Of a DNA stretch of 64,000 nucleotides, positions 16,309-26,814 are shown one piece after another (the first letter of the stretch is position 1; each line of letters begins with the position of its first letter). Under the pieces are notes generated by a model. The model saw only the letters and a program-made list of their open reading frames with translations. It was not told the origin of the DNA and ran no database searches. Origin of the DNA: Streptococcus entericus DSM 14446 (GTDB taxonomy: Bacteria; Bacillota; Bacilli; Lactobacillales; Streptococcaceae); NCBI RefSeq assembly GCF_000380025.1, contig NZ_KB904186.1:17510-81509 (forward strand), written 5' to 3'. Made by a program: the position numbers and the translations under genes.

Positions 16309-16782
16309 ATGAAATTTGTCGTTAACTATGCCGGCTCGCTTGTCCATCAGGCCTTTGATGTCATTGATGAAGCTGGAAAACTTGCCTATAAAATTCGTGG
16401 GAACACCTTGATGTTCGGTGCAAAAACGACTATTTTTAATGCAAATGACCAAGAATTAGCCCTGCTCAAGCAAAAAATCTCGTTAACCCACTACAGTTAC
16501 AATATCCTACGAGATGGTCAATTAATCGCCAACGTCACCAAGAAAAACCTATCCTTAAAACCAAAATTCACCATTAATGGTCTAGACTGGTCTGTAGAAG
16601 GAAAGTTCCTATCACGTGAGTACAAACTCTTTAACAACAACGGTGAGGTTATTGCAATCATCGATAGGCAAGGTCTTCTGCAAGAAGGCGCTTATGCTTT
16701 TGAACTTATTGACCAAACCGTTGAGCCTGTCACAGTCCTTGCTGTTTTAACAGCTATTGATGCTGCTCTTATGCAGAAATAG
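16309..16782 (+). CDS. LURP-one-related (Tubby/scramblase-like) protein
   Basis: A 157-residue protein of the LURP-one-related family, a small beta-barrel fold related to Tubby and phospholipid scramblases. Typical strands are seen in FDVIDEAGKLAYKIRGN, SLKPKFTINGLDWSVEGKF and YKLFNNNGEVIAII, and the C-terminal helix is VLAVLTAIDAALM. There is no signal peptide or membrane segment, and the biochemical role in bacteria is unknown. An AAGGAG ribosome site precedes the ATG. It is one of the few plus-strand genes here and converges on carB, sharing a terminator. Confidence 0.8.
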   Translation: MKFVVNYAGSLVHQAFDVIDEAGKLAYKIRGNTLMFGAKTTIFNANDQELALLKQKISLTHYSYNILRDGQLIANVTKKNLSLKPKFTINGLDWSVEGKFLSREYKLFNNNGEVIAIIDRQGLLQEGAYAFELIDQTVEPVTVLAVLTAIDAALMQK

Positions 16783-16800
16783 TGTGGATTTCTTATCGCT

Positions 16801-16843
16801 CAAAACGCCCTCAGTGTCCTGTTTCTCACTGAGGGCGCTTTTT
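16801..16843. terminator. bidirectional terminator between the LURP-one gene and carB
   Basis: An 11-bp perfect stem CGCCCTCAGTG/CACTGAGGGCG is flanked by A and T runs, able to stop transcription from both sides. Confidence 0.88.
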
Positions 16844-16845
16844 GT

Positions 16846-19800
16846 CTAAAGGGTCTGTACCATAAAACTTCTACTTTCCAGCACTTTCAGCATAGCCTTA
16901 GCCGTATCTAAAGCGGTGAAAAGCGGAACGCCATTTTCAATAGCAGCCTGACGAATTTTTGCCCCGTCCTGCCCTGCTGTTCGATCGAGACCGGAAGTGT
17001 TAATCACGGCTTGAACCTTGCCCTGACGAATCAAGCTTAAAATGTCAGCTCCTCCATCACCGATTTTGGGCACTGTCTGAACTGGCAAACCTTGCTCAAT
17101 CAGGTAACGCGCTGTGCCTGCAGTTGCGATTAAGCCATAACCGATAGCTAGGAAACGTCTTGCGAGATCTAAAGCCTCACCCTTGCTCTCATCAGCAATG
17201 GTAAAAATAATGTTGCCATGACTTGGCAGATGAAGATAGCTGGCTTCAAAGGCTTTATACAGCGCTTTTTCAAGCGTACGGTCTGTCCCCATCACCTCGC
17301 CTGTAGATTTCATTTCAGGACCAAGCAAGCTATCAACCTTGGCTAACTTGGTAAAGGAGAAGACAGGAGCTTTGATATGAACCTGCGGACTTTCTGGGTA
17401 GAGACCATCAGCGTAGCCAAGCTCATCTAGTGTCTTGCCTAAGATCAGTTGGGTCGCGACCTGTGCCATTGGAATCCCTGTAACTTTAGAGAGAAATGGC
17501 ACTGTCCGGCTGGCACGCGGGTTAACCTCAATCACATAGACTTGCTCATCTTTGATGACAAATTGAATATTCATCATACCGATACAATTGAGCCCAATAG
17601 CCAAGCGCTTGGTGTAATCCACAATGGTGTCTTGAACCGCCTTTGTCAGAGTCTGCGGCGGGTAGACAGCCATCGAATCCCCAGAGTGAACTCCTGCCCG
17701 CTCAATGTGCTCCATAATGCCTGGTATCAAAACTGTCTGACCATCCGAAATGGCATCAACTTCGCACTCTTGACCAATGATGTAGGAGTCAATTAGGACG
17801 GGGTGGTCTGGGCTGGCTTTAACTGCCGTCCGCATGTAGTTGCGAAGGTCAGCCTCCTTGTCGACAATTTCCATGGCACGACCACCGAGAACATACGATG
17901 GGCGCACAAGCACCGGATAACCGATACGAGCGGCAGCTTGCACCGCACCTTCTTCATCAACAGCAGTTTGTCCTGGTGGTTGCGGGATGCCAAGCTCTCG
18001 CAGGGTCTGCTCAAAAAGATCACGGTCTTCTGCCCTGTCGAGATCCGCCACCTGTGTCCCCAAAATCTTAACACCTGCCTGGGCAAGAGGTTCAGCTAGA
18101 TTGATTGCCGTCTGTCCACCAAATTGCACCACGACCCCAATCGGTTGCTCAAGGTCAATGACATGAAGCACATCCTCCAAAGTCAACGGTTCAAAGTAGA
18201 GCTTATCTGACACTGAAAAATCGGTCGAAACCGTTTCTGGGTTAGAGTTCATGATAATCGCCTCATAACCTGCCGCCTGAATGGCCTTGACCGAATGCAC
18301 CGTCGCATAGTCAAACTCTACCCCTTGCCCGATACGGATAGGACCAGACCCTAACACCAGCACAGACGGTCGACCAGAAGCCACAGACTCATTCTCAAGA
18401 CCGTAAGTAGAGTAAAAATACGGCGTCTCAGAAGCATACTCACCCGCGCAAGTGTCCACCATCTTATAGACCGGCGTGATGCCGTTTTCCAGACGTTTCT
18501 GGCGAATAGCAGAGCTATCCACCTGCCACAGCTCTGCTATTTTACGGTCGGAGAACCCATTTTGCTTGGCAAGTTTCAGGAGCTTGACATCATCAGGCTG
18601 GCTAGCCAAAGCAAGCTCCAACTGGTAAATGTTAACCAATTTCGTGAGGAAGAAGCGATCAATCCCTGTTAAGTCGTAAAGCATATCCAGTTCCCACTCT
18701 CGACGAATAGCTTCAGACAGGTAAAAGAGGCGGTCATCTTGTGCCTTGCTCAGTCGCGTCACAATCTCATCATCTGATACTTGACGGAGTTCTGGTAGTT
18801 CATTGTGGTGAACCCCAATTTCCAAAGATCTAACAGCTTTCAGCAAGCTCTCCTCGATGTTACGACCGATAGCCATCACCTCCCCAGTTGCTTTCATCTG
18901 AGTCCCTAACTGGCGATCTCCAAACTCAAACTTGTCAAATGGAAAACGGGGCAGTTTGGTCACCACATAATCAATGCTCGGTTCAAACATGGCATAGGTT
19001 GACCCTGTGACTGGATTTTTCATCTCATCGAGGGTCAGACCAACTGCTATTTTAGCGGCTAACTTAGCAATCGGAAAACCTGTTGCCTTAGAGGCTAAGG
19101 CAGACGAGCGAGATACGCGAGGGTTAACCTCAATAACATAATACTTAAAACTATGCGGATCAAGCGCTAACTGAACATTACAACCGCCCTCAATTTTTAA
19201 GGCTCTGATAATCTTGATACTAGCATCTCGCATCAACTGGCACTCGATAGCAGACAGGGTCTGCGTCGGCGCCACCACAATCGAGTCTCCTGTGTGAATA
19301 CCCACTGGATCAACGTTTTCCATATTGCAGACCACCAAGGCATTGTCTGCTGAGTCACGCATCACTTCGTATTCAATTTCCTTGTAACCTGCGATGGACC
19401 GCTCCACCAAGCACTGGGTGACTGGTGAGAGTTTAAGGCCGTTTTCTGCAATTTCTCGTAGCTCTGCTTCATTGGCACAAAGTCCACCCCCAGTACCACC
19501 AAGCGTAAAAGCAGGGCGAACAATGAGCGGATAACCGATACACTCAGCAAACTCAAGGGCCTCATCAACAGTTGTGACAATAGTAGACTCTGGAATCGGC
19601 TCACCCAAAGTTTCCATCAACTGCTTAAAGAGATCACGATCCTCTGCCTGGTCAATGGCAGATAGCTTAGTCCCCAAGAGTTCAACTCCCAACTCATCTA
19701 AAATACCTTCTTTGGATAACAACATGGCCATATTGAGCCCGGTCTGACCACCAAGTGTCGGCAGCAAAGCATCTGGTCGCTCTTTGCGCAAGATGCGAGA

Positions 19801-20022
19801 AACAAATTCTAGGGTAATTGGTTCGATATAAACCTTGTCCGCAATTTCTCGGTCAGTCATGATGGTGGCTGGGTTGGAATTAACAAGGACAACCTCATAA
19901 CCTTCTTCCTTGAGTGCTAAACAGGCCTGAGTTCCAGCATAATCAAATTCGGCTGCCTGGCCAATCACGATTGGTCCAGAGCCGATTACCATGATTTTCT
20001 TAATGTCTGTGCGTTTTGGCAT
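16846..20022 (-). CDS. carB: carbamoyl-phosphate synthase large subunit
   Basis: A full-length 1058-residue CarB that makes carbamoyl phosphate from bicarbonate, ATP and ammonia for pyrimidines and arginine. Both ATP-grasp halves are present ([18 protein letters not shown] at the start and its copy [16 protein letters not shown] near 560), as is the C-terminal MGS-like regulatory domain (about 930-1058). Last gene of the pyr operon, 18 bp after carA. Its usual glutaminase partner is defective here, so CarB may have to use free ammonia. An inverted pair of the dispersed 11-mer lies within the coding sequence, about residues 495-507. Confidence 0.97.
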   Translation of the reverse strand: MPKRTDIKKIMVIGSGPIVIGQAAEFDYAGTQACLALKEEGYEVVLVNSNPATIMTDREIADKVYIEPITLEFVSRILRKERPDALLPTLGGQTGLNMAMLLSKEGILDELGVELLGTKLSAIDQAEDRDLFKQLMETLGEPIPESTIVTTVDEALEFAECIGYPLIVRPAFTLGGTGGGLCANEAELREIAENGLKLSPVTQCLVERSIAGYKEIEYEVMRDSADNALVVCNMENVDPVGIHTGDSIVVAPTQTLSAIECQLMRDASIKIIRALKIEGGCNVQLALDPHSFKYYVIEVNPRVSRSSALASKATGFPIAKLAAKIAVGLTLDEMKNPVTGSTYAMFEPSIDYVVTKLPRFPFDKFEFGDRQLGTQMKATGEVMAIGRNIEESLLKAVRSLEIGVHHNELPELRQVSDDEIVTRLSKAQDDRLFYLSEAIRREWELDMLYDLTGIDRFFLTKLVNIYQLELALASQPDDVKLLKLAKQNGFSDRKIAELWQVDSSAIRQKRLENGITPVYKMVDTCAGEYASETPYFYSTYGLENESVASGRPSVLVLGSGPIRIGQGVEFDYATVHSVKAIQAAGYEAIIMNSNPETVSTDFSVSDKLYFEPLTLEDVLHVIDLEQPIGVVVQFGGQTAINLAEPLAQAGVKILGTQVADLDRAEDRDLFEQTLRELGIPQPPGQTAVDEEGAVQAAARIGYPVLVRPSYVLGGRAMEIVDKEADLRNYMRTAVKASPDHPVLIDSYIIGQECEVDAISDGQTVLIPGIMEHIERAGVHSGDSMAVYPPQTLTKAVQDTIVDYTKRLAIGLNCIGMMNIQFVIKDEQVYVIEVNPRASRTVPFLSKVTGIPMAQVATQLILGKTLDELGYADGLYPESPQVHIKAPVFSFTKLAKVDSLLGPEMKSTGEVMGTDRTLEKALYKAFEASYLHLPSHGNIIFTIADESKGEALDLARRFLAIGYGLIATAGTARYLIEQGLPVQTVPKIGDGGADILSLIRQGKVQAVINTSGLDRTAGQDGAKIRQAAIENGVPLFTALDTAKAMLKVLESRSFMVQTL
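18505..18542. repeat. inverted pair of the dispersed 11-mer inside carB
   Basis: AATAGCAGAGCT (18505-18516) and its exact reverse complement AGCTCTGCTATT (18530-18541) are separated by 13 bp, giving a perfect 12-bp stem inside the open reading frame. On the coding strand the two copies are read in different frames (KIAELW and SSAIR), so the match is at DNA level. Confidence 0.85.
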
Positions 20023-20040
20023 AGTGTCTCCCCCTACGTT

Positions 20041-21078
20041 TTAGATTTGCTCTTGTCTTTTGGTCATGAGTTCTTGCCAGTCCATAAAGGTCTGACGTGT
20101 CGGCTCATAGTCAATGCCCATCACAGCGAGGCTCTGGTGTCTGGTCGTTTGAATGCTTTGGTCATTTAAATGACGGGCTAACACCTCTAGTTGCTCTGGC
20201 AAGTCAGCGTCCACTACCGCTTCTGTTTGACTCTGCAAGGTAAAGGTCACACGTCCCGTCTCCTGTTCACGCACCGCATGGTTAGTCCCCTGATGTCCAA
20301 CAGTCAAACGCTCGACCCTAGCCCCATTAGCTAGCGCCAAAACACGATGACCTAAACCAAGTCCCAAAATTGGCAGACTATCCTGCAAGCTCCTGACTAG
20401 TTCAACCACCTGTGGCAGCTGATGAGCACTCCCAGGACCGCTGGACAAAATCAGTCCACTTGGGGCTAGGGCTAGAATCTGTTCAGCTGAGCTATCCCAA
20501 GGCACAACCGTGACTTGCCAGTCTAAGTGTTTAAGTGTTTTTAACAGGGCTTGTTTCAGTCCCAAATCAAGAATCACAACACGACGACCTGTCCCTGGTA
20601 AGGCATAAGCTGTCTTGGTCGATACCCTGTCAACGAGATTCTGCTCAATTGCTTCGACCTGATTGGGCTCATCTCGCTGGTCGGTCAACTGTGCTCTAAT
20701 AGAGCCTCTGTCTCTAATCAAACGCGTCAGCGCTCGCGTATCCAAACCAGAAATACCTGGAATCCCTTTGCGGCGCAAAAACTCATCTAAGGTCATCTGA
20801 TTGCGCCAGTTACTGCCCTCTTTTGCCCATTCGTAAACAATAACACCTCGGCAGTCTGAATAGAAAGAATTATCATCATCAGCATTTAGCCCATAGTTGC
20901 CAATTGTTGGGTAAGTAAAAACCACAAGCTGACCAGCATAAGCTGGGTCTGTAATGGTTTCTTGGTAGCCAACCATACCTGTTGTAAAGACCAGCTCACC
21001 AGTTGTTGTTACATCAGCTCCAAAGGCTTCTCCCTCAAAAACTGTGCCATCTTCTAAGATTAAATACCGTTTTGCCAT
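20041..21078 (-). CDS. carA: carbamoyl-phosphate synthase small subunit, glutaminase residues lost
   Basis: A 345-residue CarA. The N-terminal domain that docks on CarB is normal (residues 1-150, LILEDGTVFEGEAFGA, GYQETITDPAYAGQ). The class I glutamine amidotransferase domain has the right layout but not the catalytic residues. The nucleophile elbow reads GLGLGHR (239-245) instead of GICMGHQ, with Gly241 in place of Cys. The VQFHPDA/E motif is replaced by GIDYEPTR (321-328), removing the catalytic His and acidic residue, and the QNHGYAV glutamine loop is QSQTEAV. The frame is intact and in operon, so this is not a simple pseudogene. It may only stabilise CarB, which would then use ammonia; another CarA elsewhere is possible. 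Confidence 0.9.
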   Translation of the reverse strand: MAKRYLILEDGTVFEGEAFGADVTTTGELVFTTGMVGYQETITDPAYAGQLVVFTYPTIGNYGLNADDDNSFYSDCRGVIVYEWAKEGSNWRNQMTLDEFLRRKGIPGISGLDTRALTRLIRDRGSIRAQLTDQRDEPNQVEAIEQNLVDRVSTKTAYALPGTGRRVVILDLGLKQALLKTLKHLDWQVTVVPWDSSAEQILALAPSGLILSSGPGSAHQLPQVVELVRSLQDSLPILGLGLGHRVLALANGARVERLTVGHQGTNHAVREQETGRVTFTLQSQTEAVVDADLPEQLEVLARHLNDQSIQTTRHQSLAVMGIDYEPTRQTFMDWQELMTKRQEQI

Positions 21079-21087
21079 GTTCTCTCC

Positions 21088-22014
21088 CTACAAATAGTGC
21101 AATTTCCCACGAAAATCATCTAAACATTCGTAGCCTTTTTCAGCCATGATGCTCCGCAATTCTGCCTCCAAGCGGTCAAAAATCGCTGGACCTTCCTCCT
21201 GAAGAGCTGTTCCGACCTGCACCAGACGTGCACCGCAGAGGATATGCTCAAAGACATCACGACCAGAGGTCACACCACCTGTTCCGATGATAGCAATCGA
21301 TGGTTTCAACCGCTGATAAAAGGCATGGACATTGGCCAGAGCTGTCGGCTTGATGTAACTCCCCCCAAGACCCCCAAACCCATTTTTGGGCTTGATAGCT
21401 ACCGTCTCGTCCTCAATGTAGAGGGCATTGCCGATACTGTTGACTGTATTGACAAAGGTCAAGGGAAACTGATTGAGCACCTCGGCGATTTGGTCAAAAT
21501 GAGTGAGATCAAAGTAAGGTGGTAATTTCACTCCCAAAGGCTGGTCAAAGTAGGCGAAAACTTCTGTCAGGAGGTCGTTGACACCTTCGGTGTCATAGCC
21601 CAGCTGGGGCTTGCCGATAAGGTTGGGACAAGAAAGATTGAGCTCCACAAGACCATTGTAGCTAGAAGACTGGATTTTCCTGAGCAAGGTATGAGTTTCC
21701 TCACGAGACAGCCCCGTCACGGATAGGAATGGCGAGCTCTCCCCAACCTCCACCGTTTCGAGGTAGTCCAGATAGTAGTCGATGCCCAAATTTGGCAAGC
21801 CCATGGAATTGATAGAGCCTAGCGGTACTGCCTTGTAACGCGGTGTCGGATTGCCCTCGCGTGGATTGAGCGTAGCAGACTTGGTGACAAAGGTGGTCGC
21901 CTTTGATGCCCTCAAGTCATCCAGTTCAGTTCGGTCATAACAATGAACACCAGAGGCATTCATCACACAGCTGTCAAAACTAAATTGTCCAAGAGTGGTT
22001 TGTAATCTGGTCAT
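21088..22014 (-). CDS. pyrD: dihydroorotate dehydrogenase, class 1A
   Basis: A 308-residue FMN-dependent TIM-barrel enzyme oxidising dihydroorotate to orotate. The catalytic cysteine is Cys129 in [18 protein letters not shown], which marks the cytosolic fumarate-using class 1A typical of streptococci and lactococci. Phosphate-binding [10 protein letters not shown] and [13 protein letters not shown] are seen near the C-terminus. It is tightly packed in the pyr operon, with one base between its start and the pyrC stop. Confidence 0.96.
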   Translation of the reverse strand: MTRLQTTLGQFSFDSCVMNASGVHCYDRTELDDLRASKATTFVTKSATLNPREGNPTPRYKAVPLGSINSMGLPNLGIDYYLDYLETVEVGESSPFLSVTGLSREETHTLLRKIQSSSYNGLVELNLSCPNLIGKPQLGYDTEGVNDLLTEVFAYFDQPLGVKLPPYFDLTHFDQIAEVLNQFPLTFVNTVNSIGNALYIEDETVAIKPKNGFGGLGGSYIKPTALANVHAFYQRLKPSIAIIGTGGVTSGRDVFEHILCGARLVQVGTALQEEGPAIFDRLEAELRSIMAEKGYECLDDFRGKLHYL

Positions 22015-22015
22015 G

Positions 22016-23278
22016 TTATTTCTCCTCGTAAACGATTTGTCCTTGATAAATGGTCACCAATGCTTTCCCATAAACGGTCTGTCCACCGTAAGGGGTATTT
22101 CTGCCTTTGCTGAGAAACTGGTCTGGGTCGATGGCATAAGCCGTCTCGGTATCTAAAATCACCATGTCAGCAGAGCTGCCTACCGTCAACCTACCATAAG
22201 GCAAATCAAAACAGGTTGCCACGTCCTCGGTCATCAGCGCCAGCAATTTTTCCAACGGTAACATCCCTGTCCGCACCAAATGAGTGTAAAGCAAGCCAAA
22301 AGCCGTTTCACTACCGACGATACCAAAAGCTGCTTGGGTCATGGAGCAGTTTTTTTCCTCAGGCGCATGCGGCGCGTGGTCAGTGGCGATGATGTCAATG
22401 GTGCCATCCAAAAGCCCCTCAATCAGAGCCTGTCTGTCCTGAGTTGACCGTAAAGGCGGGTTCATCTTCCACAGGCCAGTATCGTGAGTAATGTCCATCT
22501 CGTCGCTAACCAGATGGTGAGGGCAAACCTCGCAAGTCACTCGAATGCCATTTTTCTTGGCCTCGCGCACCAAGCGCACCGAGGCTTCGGTGGAAACATG
22601 GCAGACATGATAATGGCAACCTGTGGCTTCCGCCAATAAGATGTCTCTGGCAATCTGCACGCTCTCACAAACAGACGGAATGCCTGGCAACCCTAACTCC
22701 TGACTACGTTTGCCCTCGTGCATACAACCGCCTCGTATAAGAGAATTATCCTCGCAATGAGCGACAATCGGCTTGTCCAATGAAGCTGCCAAACGCATGG
22801 CCTCATACATGGTGTTGGCATCTTGCACCCCACGCCCATCATCACTAAAGGCAAAAACATGCTGTGCCAAGTCCGTCATATCTGCTAAGTCCTGCCCCAT
22901 TTCTTCCTTGGTAATCGCACCGTATGGAAGCGCCCTGATAACACTGTGCTGGGCAATCAAGTCTAGTTGCTGCTGCAAATGTTCTCGACTGTCTGGGACA
23001 GGATTGAGGTTTGGCATGGGCATGACTGTTGTAAATCCACCTCTGGCGGCCGCTCGACTGGCCTGAGCAATGGTTTCCTTGTGCGGAAAACCTGGTTCTC
23101 GCCAGTGGACATGAACATCAATGAAGCCTGGCGACACATAGCGACCAGCCGCATCAAGCACCTCATGCCCTATCGGATCAATCCGCTCGGCTATTTCTCC
23201 GATATACCCTTGGGCAATGAGAATGTCTCGCTTAACCCATTTTCCGTCTAGGAAAATCGTGGCATTTGTGATTAACAT
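22016..23278 (-). CDS. pyrC: dihydroorotase
   Basis: A 420-residue class I dihydroorotase, which closes carbamoyl-aspartate to dihydroorotate. The first metal-binding motif is [10 protein letters not shown] (about 54-63). Further ligands are in [18 protein letters not shown] and the [15 protein letters not shown] loop with the catalytic aspartate. Standard member of the operon between pyrB and pyrD. Confidence 0.96.
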   Translation of the reverse strand: MLITNATIFLDGKWVKRDILIAQGYIGEIAERIDPIGHEVLDAAGRYVSPGFIDVHVHWREPGFPHKETIAQASRAAARGGFTTVMPMPNLNPVPDSREHLQQQLDLIAQHSVIRALPYGAITKEEMGQDLADMTDLAQHVFAFSDDGRGVQDANTMYEAMRLAASLDKPIVAHCEDNSLIRGGCMHEGKRSQELGLPGIPSVCESVQIARDILLAEATGCHYHVCHVSTEASVRLVREAKKNGIRVTCEVCPHHLVSDEMDITHDTGLWKMNPPLRSTQDRQALIEGLLDGTIDIIATDHAPHAPEEKNCSMTQAAFGIVGSETAFGLLYTHLVRTGMLPLEKLLALMTEDVATCFDLPYGRLTVGSSADMVILDTETAYAIDPDQFLSKGRNTPYGGQTVYGKALVTIYQGQIVYEEK

Positions 23279-23287
23279 CTGTCCCTC

Positions 23288-24172
23288 CTATAAGTTGTTG
23301 CTGGTGATGATATGCTCTAAAATCGCCTGACGCATGAAAACACCAGTGGTCATCTGTTCAAAAATAACTGACTTGTCCGCTTCCACCAACTGGCTAGCAA
23401 TCTCCGCCCCACGGTTAACAGGAGCAGGGTGCATAACAATCGCCTCTTGTTTGAGTTTCTTGTAACGTTCCAAGGTCAGCCCATAAGCCTGATGATAGCT
23501 TGTTATGTCTGACAATTTCGTTCCAAAATGCCGCTCATGCTGCAGACGTAAAAGCATGCAAACATCCAACTCTGGCAAAACGGTGTCAAAATCAACCATC
23601 TCACCTAAGGTCTTATCCTCAAAAGCTTCTGGACCGACAAAGACAACCGTCGCGCCTAGCCTTTTCAGGGTATGGTAATTACTTCTAGCTACTCGAGAGT
23701 GCTTGATGTCACCAACAATAGCTACCCTGAGCCCTTCAATGCGACCAAAACGCTCATAAATGGTCATCAGATCCAACAGACACTGGCTGGGGTGTTCACC
23801 GCTGCCGTCACCTCCGTTAATCACTGGCACCGTCAGACCCGCTAGTTCCTCAGCATAATAATTCTCCTTAGGGTGGCGGATAACCAGCACCTGACAACCA
23901 ATAGCTGCCATGGTCTGACAGGTATCGTAGAGACTTTCGCCTTTGTTGACTGAGGAAGTATCCGCGTCAAAATTGATGACACGAAGCCCCAGTTTTTGCT
24001 CTGCCACCTCAAAACTGTGTTTTGTTCTTGTGGAGTTTTCAAAAAAGAGATTAGAAACGAAGAGATCTGAACGATGCAGGGGTGGGCTACCTGCTTTCAG
24101 CGCCAAAGCTCGATGGATTAGCCCATAGACTTGCTCAGTTGTCAGGTCCGACATGCGGATAAGGTTGATCAT
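23288..24172 (-). CDS. pyrB: aspartate carbamoyltransferase catalytic subunit
   Basis: A 294-residue transcarbamoylase joining carbamoyl phosphate and aspartate. The carbamoyl-phosphate loop is FFENSTRTKHSFEVAE (about 48-63), and HPAPVNRG near the C-terminus is characteristic of aspartate rather than ornithine enzymes. No regulatory subunit gene is present, as usual in this group. The ATG at 24172 is preferred to an upstream GTG because of AAAGGAG spacing. A 95-bp gap separates it from pyrE, the longest spacer in the operon. Confidence 0.96.
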   Translation of the reverse strand: MINLIRMSDLTTEQVYGLIHRALALKAGSPPLHRSDLFVSNLFFENSTRTKHSFEVAEQKLGLRVINFDADTSSVNKGESLYDTCQTMAAIGCQVLVIRHPKENYYAEELAGLTVPVINGGDGSGEHPSQCLLDLMTIYERFGRIEGLRVAIVGDIKHSRVARSNYHTLKRLGATVVFVGPEAFEDKTLGEMVDFDTVLPELDVCMLLRLQHERHFGTKLSDITSYHQAYGLTLERYKKLKQEAIVMHPAPVNRGAEIASQLVEADKSVIFEQMTTGVFMRQAILEHIITSNNL

Positions 24173-24267
24173 CACAACTCCTTTCTTACCCCGTAGGGTT
24201 GGTTTAGGGAAAATAGCTGAGCTAAACAGATGAGTTTTCTAGCTCGTGTCAATACTCAGCTTATCAG

Positions 24268-24882
24268 CTAGGGCTTATCAAGTTCTTGAAAAAAGTGCTG
24301 AACCTGAGATAAGTCCGATTGTGCTAAATAGCCCTCTTCAACAGCCAACCTCAGCAAGGTTTCTCGGTCAGACAGGGTGTACAGTGGCACGTTTGCTGCT
24401 GCAAAGGCCTGCTCGGCTCTCTTGAGCTGATAGGTAAAAATCGCCACAACTCCAACCACTTCAATACCAGCTTGACGCAAGATGTGAACGGCCTCCAAAA
24501 CACTACCTCCAGTTGAAATCAAGTCTTCAATCACGACGACCTTGGTGTTTGGGATTTGATATCCTTCAATTTGCTGGCTACGACCATGTTTCTTTTGACT
24601 ACTTCGGACATAACCCAGTGGCTTATTGAGATGGTCTGCTAAGATAGAAGCCATCGGGATACCTGCCGTGGCAGTCCCCATGATGGCGTCATAATCTAGG
24701 GATTGAATATGGGCAACTAAGGCATCCCTCACCTGACGACGTTGTTCAGGAAAAGCCAGTACACGGCGATTGTCACAGTAGATCGGCGACTGGATACCGC
24801 TAGCCCAAGTAAAGGGCTGATCTGGTGATAGAAAGACAGCCTTAGTCTCTAAGAGCAGTCTTGCAAGAGCAGTTTTTGTCAT
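24268..24882 (-). CDS. pyrE: orotate phosphoribosyltransferase
   Basis: A 204-residue enzyme adding PRPP to orotate to give OMP. The PRPP signature VVVIEDLISTGGSVLEA and the SSQKKHGRSQQIEG loop are present. The start overlaps the stop of pyrF by four bases (ATGA), indicating translational coupling. Confidence 0.96.
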   Translation of the reverse strand: MTKTALARLLLETKAVFLSPDQPFTWASGIQSPIYCDNRRVLAFPEQRRQVRDALVAHIQSLDYDAIMGTATAGIPMASILADHLNKPLGYVRSSQKKHGRSQQIEGYQIPNTKVVVIEDLISTGGSVLEAVHILRQAGIEVVGVVAIFTYQLKRAEQAFAAANVPLYTLSDRETLLRLAVEEGYLAQSDLSQVQHFFQELDKP

Positions 24883-25565
24883 AGAAGTTCCTCCTCAATA
24901 GCTAGATAGGTTTGGTAAGGGTGTGCTGATTGGCTAATGCTCCGCCCAACGACAATATAATCAGACCCAGCTGTCTTGGCAAGAGCTGGTGTCGCTACCC
25001 GTTTCTGGTCAGCTGCTCGGCTATTGCCAAAAGAAATCCCAGGCGTCACACAGATAAAGTCCGCCCCACAGGCATCGTGAATGGCTGCTACCTCATGGAC
25101 ACTGCACACCACCCCGTCCATACCAGCTGCTTTAGCGTTTCGAGCGTAAGCTAAGGTTGTCTCTAGGGCAGGTTGAGAGAGCCCAAGCTCTGTCTGAAGT
25201 TGCTGATCATCAAGCGAGGTCAGGATGGTCACTGCAATACAGAGGCTATCTGGATTGACTGACTTGACAGCATTGACAGCCGCTGTCATCATGGCTATGC
25301 CACCTCCAGCATGCACGTTTAGCATGTCCACACCCAGTGTCGCCAGTTGGGTCATGCCTTGGGCGACGGTGTTTGGGATGTCGTGGAGCTTGAGGTCAAG
25401 AAAAACCTGAAACCCCTTAGCTTTCAACTCACGAACAAAATCAGCCCCTAGAGCGTAGTACAGCTCCATGCCAACCTTGACATAGATCGGTTCTGGAAAA
25501 TCAGCAAGCAAATCCCATGCTTGATCGGCAGTAGACACATCCAGTGCCAGTATGGTTTTTGTCAT
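24879..25565 (-). CDS. pyrF: orotidine 5'-phosphate decarboxylase
   Basis: A 228-residue OMP decarboxylase making UMP. The catalytic Lys/Asp array is visible in VFLDLKLHDIPNTVAQG (about 55-72), and the C-terminal phosphate site is GSDYIVVGRSI. The ATG at 25565, behind AGGAGG, is chosen over the adjacent GTG. First gene of the seven-gene operon and directly downstream of a PyrR-type attenuator. Confidence 0.96.
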   Translation of the reverse strand: MTKTILALDVSTADQAWDLLADFPEPIYVKVGMELYYALGADFVRELKAKGFQVFLDLKLHDIPNTVAQGMTQLATLGVDMLNVHAGGGIAMMTAAVNAVKSVNPDSLCIAVTILTSLDDQQLQTELGLSQPALETTLAYARNAKAAGMDGVVCSVHEVAAIHDACGADFICVTPGISFGNSRAADQKRVATPALAKTAGSDYIVVGRSISQSAHPYQTYLAIEEELL

Positions 25566-25593
25566 CACGCCTCCTTAATTAGCCTCAGGCAAC

Positions 25594-25829
25594 AAAAAAG
25601 TGCCCTGTCATTGACAAGGCACCTGTAAATGGCTTCACAACAAGTTGGATACAGCAAAGACATCATCAGCAATAAAATTTCTGGTGCATGCTCTTTGACT
25701 GCTAGGGTCAGCTGGTTGTTTTTCTATCGTTACCCTATCGTTCGGGTAACACAATAACACCTAGAAAACATAACCCTTTTCCCATACGCTATTTGTCAGA
25801 TTCAGTTACCTTGCTCGCCTCTCTGGACG
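25594..25829 (-). promoter_or_regulatory. PyrR-type attenuator in the pyr operon leader
   Basis: The leader contains GTCCAGAGAGGCGAGCAAGG (25809-25828), matching the PyrR-binding loop consensus (TCCAGAGAGGC). About 200 bases later comes a strong intrinsic terminator: a 10-bp stem GTGCCTTGTC/GACAGGGCAC with a TTTTTT tail (25594-25622), just before pyrF. In known systems, UMP-bound PyrR stabilises the first element and so favours termination. No pyrR gene is in the window. The intervening sequence holds several competing inverted repeats, including GTTACCC/GGGTAAC, that could form the antiterminator. Confidence 0.85.
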
Positions 25830-25851
25830 AATTTAAAGATATTCTGAATTG

Positions 25852-25880
25852 ACTTTAGCATATTCTAATAAAAAATGCAA
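25852..25880 (-). promoter_or_regulatory. probable pyr operon promoter
   Basis: TTGCAT (25875-25880), 17 bp and TGC-TAAAGT (-10 at 25852-25857) on the minus strand, about 23 bp upstream of the PyrR-binding element and close behind the ftsX stop codon. Confidence 0.5.
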
Positions 25881-25890
25881 GAGATTTTGT

Positions 25891-26814
25891 TTAGAATTTC
25901 AAATATTTACGGACAGATAGGCTAGACCCAATGGCACCAATCACAATCCCGACAGCAAATAGTCCGCCGACAACATAGTAGAGGAAGGGCACTGGAGGGT
26001 ACAGAGAAAGGTTCTGCACAACTAACCCAGGATTCCATTCGCTATAGGCAAAATGGTAGCCAAAATAAACCAATAAGGCAGGCATGATTGCCCCAAGTAA
26101 GCCAACAAGAGCTCCCTCAATAAAGAAAGGTCCGCGAATATAGCCACTCTTAGCACCAACCAAACGCATAATCTGAATCTCACGGCTGCGTGAGATAATG
26201 GTCATTCTGATGGTATTGGAAATAAAGAATATGGCCATGACTAAAATAAGCGCTGTAATGCCTACCCCCCAAATTCGAACAGTATCGGCCAATTTGAAGA
26301 GAGCTTCAGCTTTCAGACCGCCGTAAGACACTGAGTCAACCCCAGCAATTTTTTCAATGGCAGCTGTGACCGACTTAACTGAATCAGGTGTCTTAGTAGA
26401 AACAATGTAAATATCTGACAGAGGGTTATCCTGATCATAGATTTCCCAAGCTTCACCCATGGTTTGTTTCAAGGCAACGAGCTGCTCATCCTTACTAGAA
26501 AAAGTGATTTGGTCAACATCTGGCAAGGCCATGATTTGATCATAAACCTTGTGATAATCAGGGTTTGGCACTGTTTCTCCACGGTCATTGACAATCGTTT
26601 CGTTATTATCCGTTGATTCGTACAAAAGGAAGGTGTTGATTTGAACATTGCCCTCAACGCCTGTTGTTAGGCGCTCCGCATTGATGACAACAACTGAGAA
26701 GAATGCCAAAAGGGTCAAGGTTAGGCTAACAGATGATGTCGCAATCACACTCATCAAGCCGTTTCGAATCAATCCTTTCACGGCTTCCCAAAAATGTCTA
26801 AATGGTCTAATCAT
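25891..26814 (-). CDS. ftsX: cell division protein FtsX
   Basis: A 307-residue membrane protein of the FtsEX complex, which controls peptidoglycan hydrolases (PcsB in streptococci) at the septum. An N-terminal cytoplasmic part, TM1 (about 22-44), an extracellular loop of about 130 residues and three C-terminal TM segments are seen; IISRSREIQIMRLVGAKSGYIRGPF is typical. The ATG at 26814 overlaps the ftsE stop by eight bases. An upstream in-frame extension reading into ftsE is not used. Confidence 0.95.
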   Translation of the reverse strand: MIRPFRHFWEAVKGLIRNGLMSVIATSSVSLTLTLLAFFSVVVINAERLTTGVEGNVQINTFLLYESTDNNETIVNDRGETVPNPDYHKVYDQIMALPDVDQITFSSKDEQLVALKQTMGEAWEIYDQDNPLSDIYIVSTKTPDSVKSVTAAIEKIAGVDSVSYGGLKAEALFKLADTVRIWGVGITALILVMAIFFISNTIRMTIISRSREIQIMRLVGAKSGYIRGPFFIEGALVGLLGAIMPALLVYFGYHFAYSEWNPGLVVQNLSLYPPVPFLYYVVGGLFAVGIVIGAIGSSLSVRKYLKF

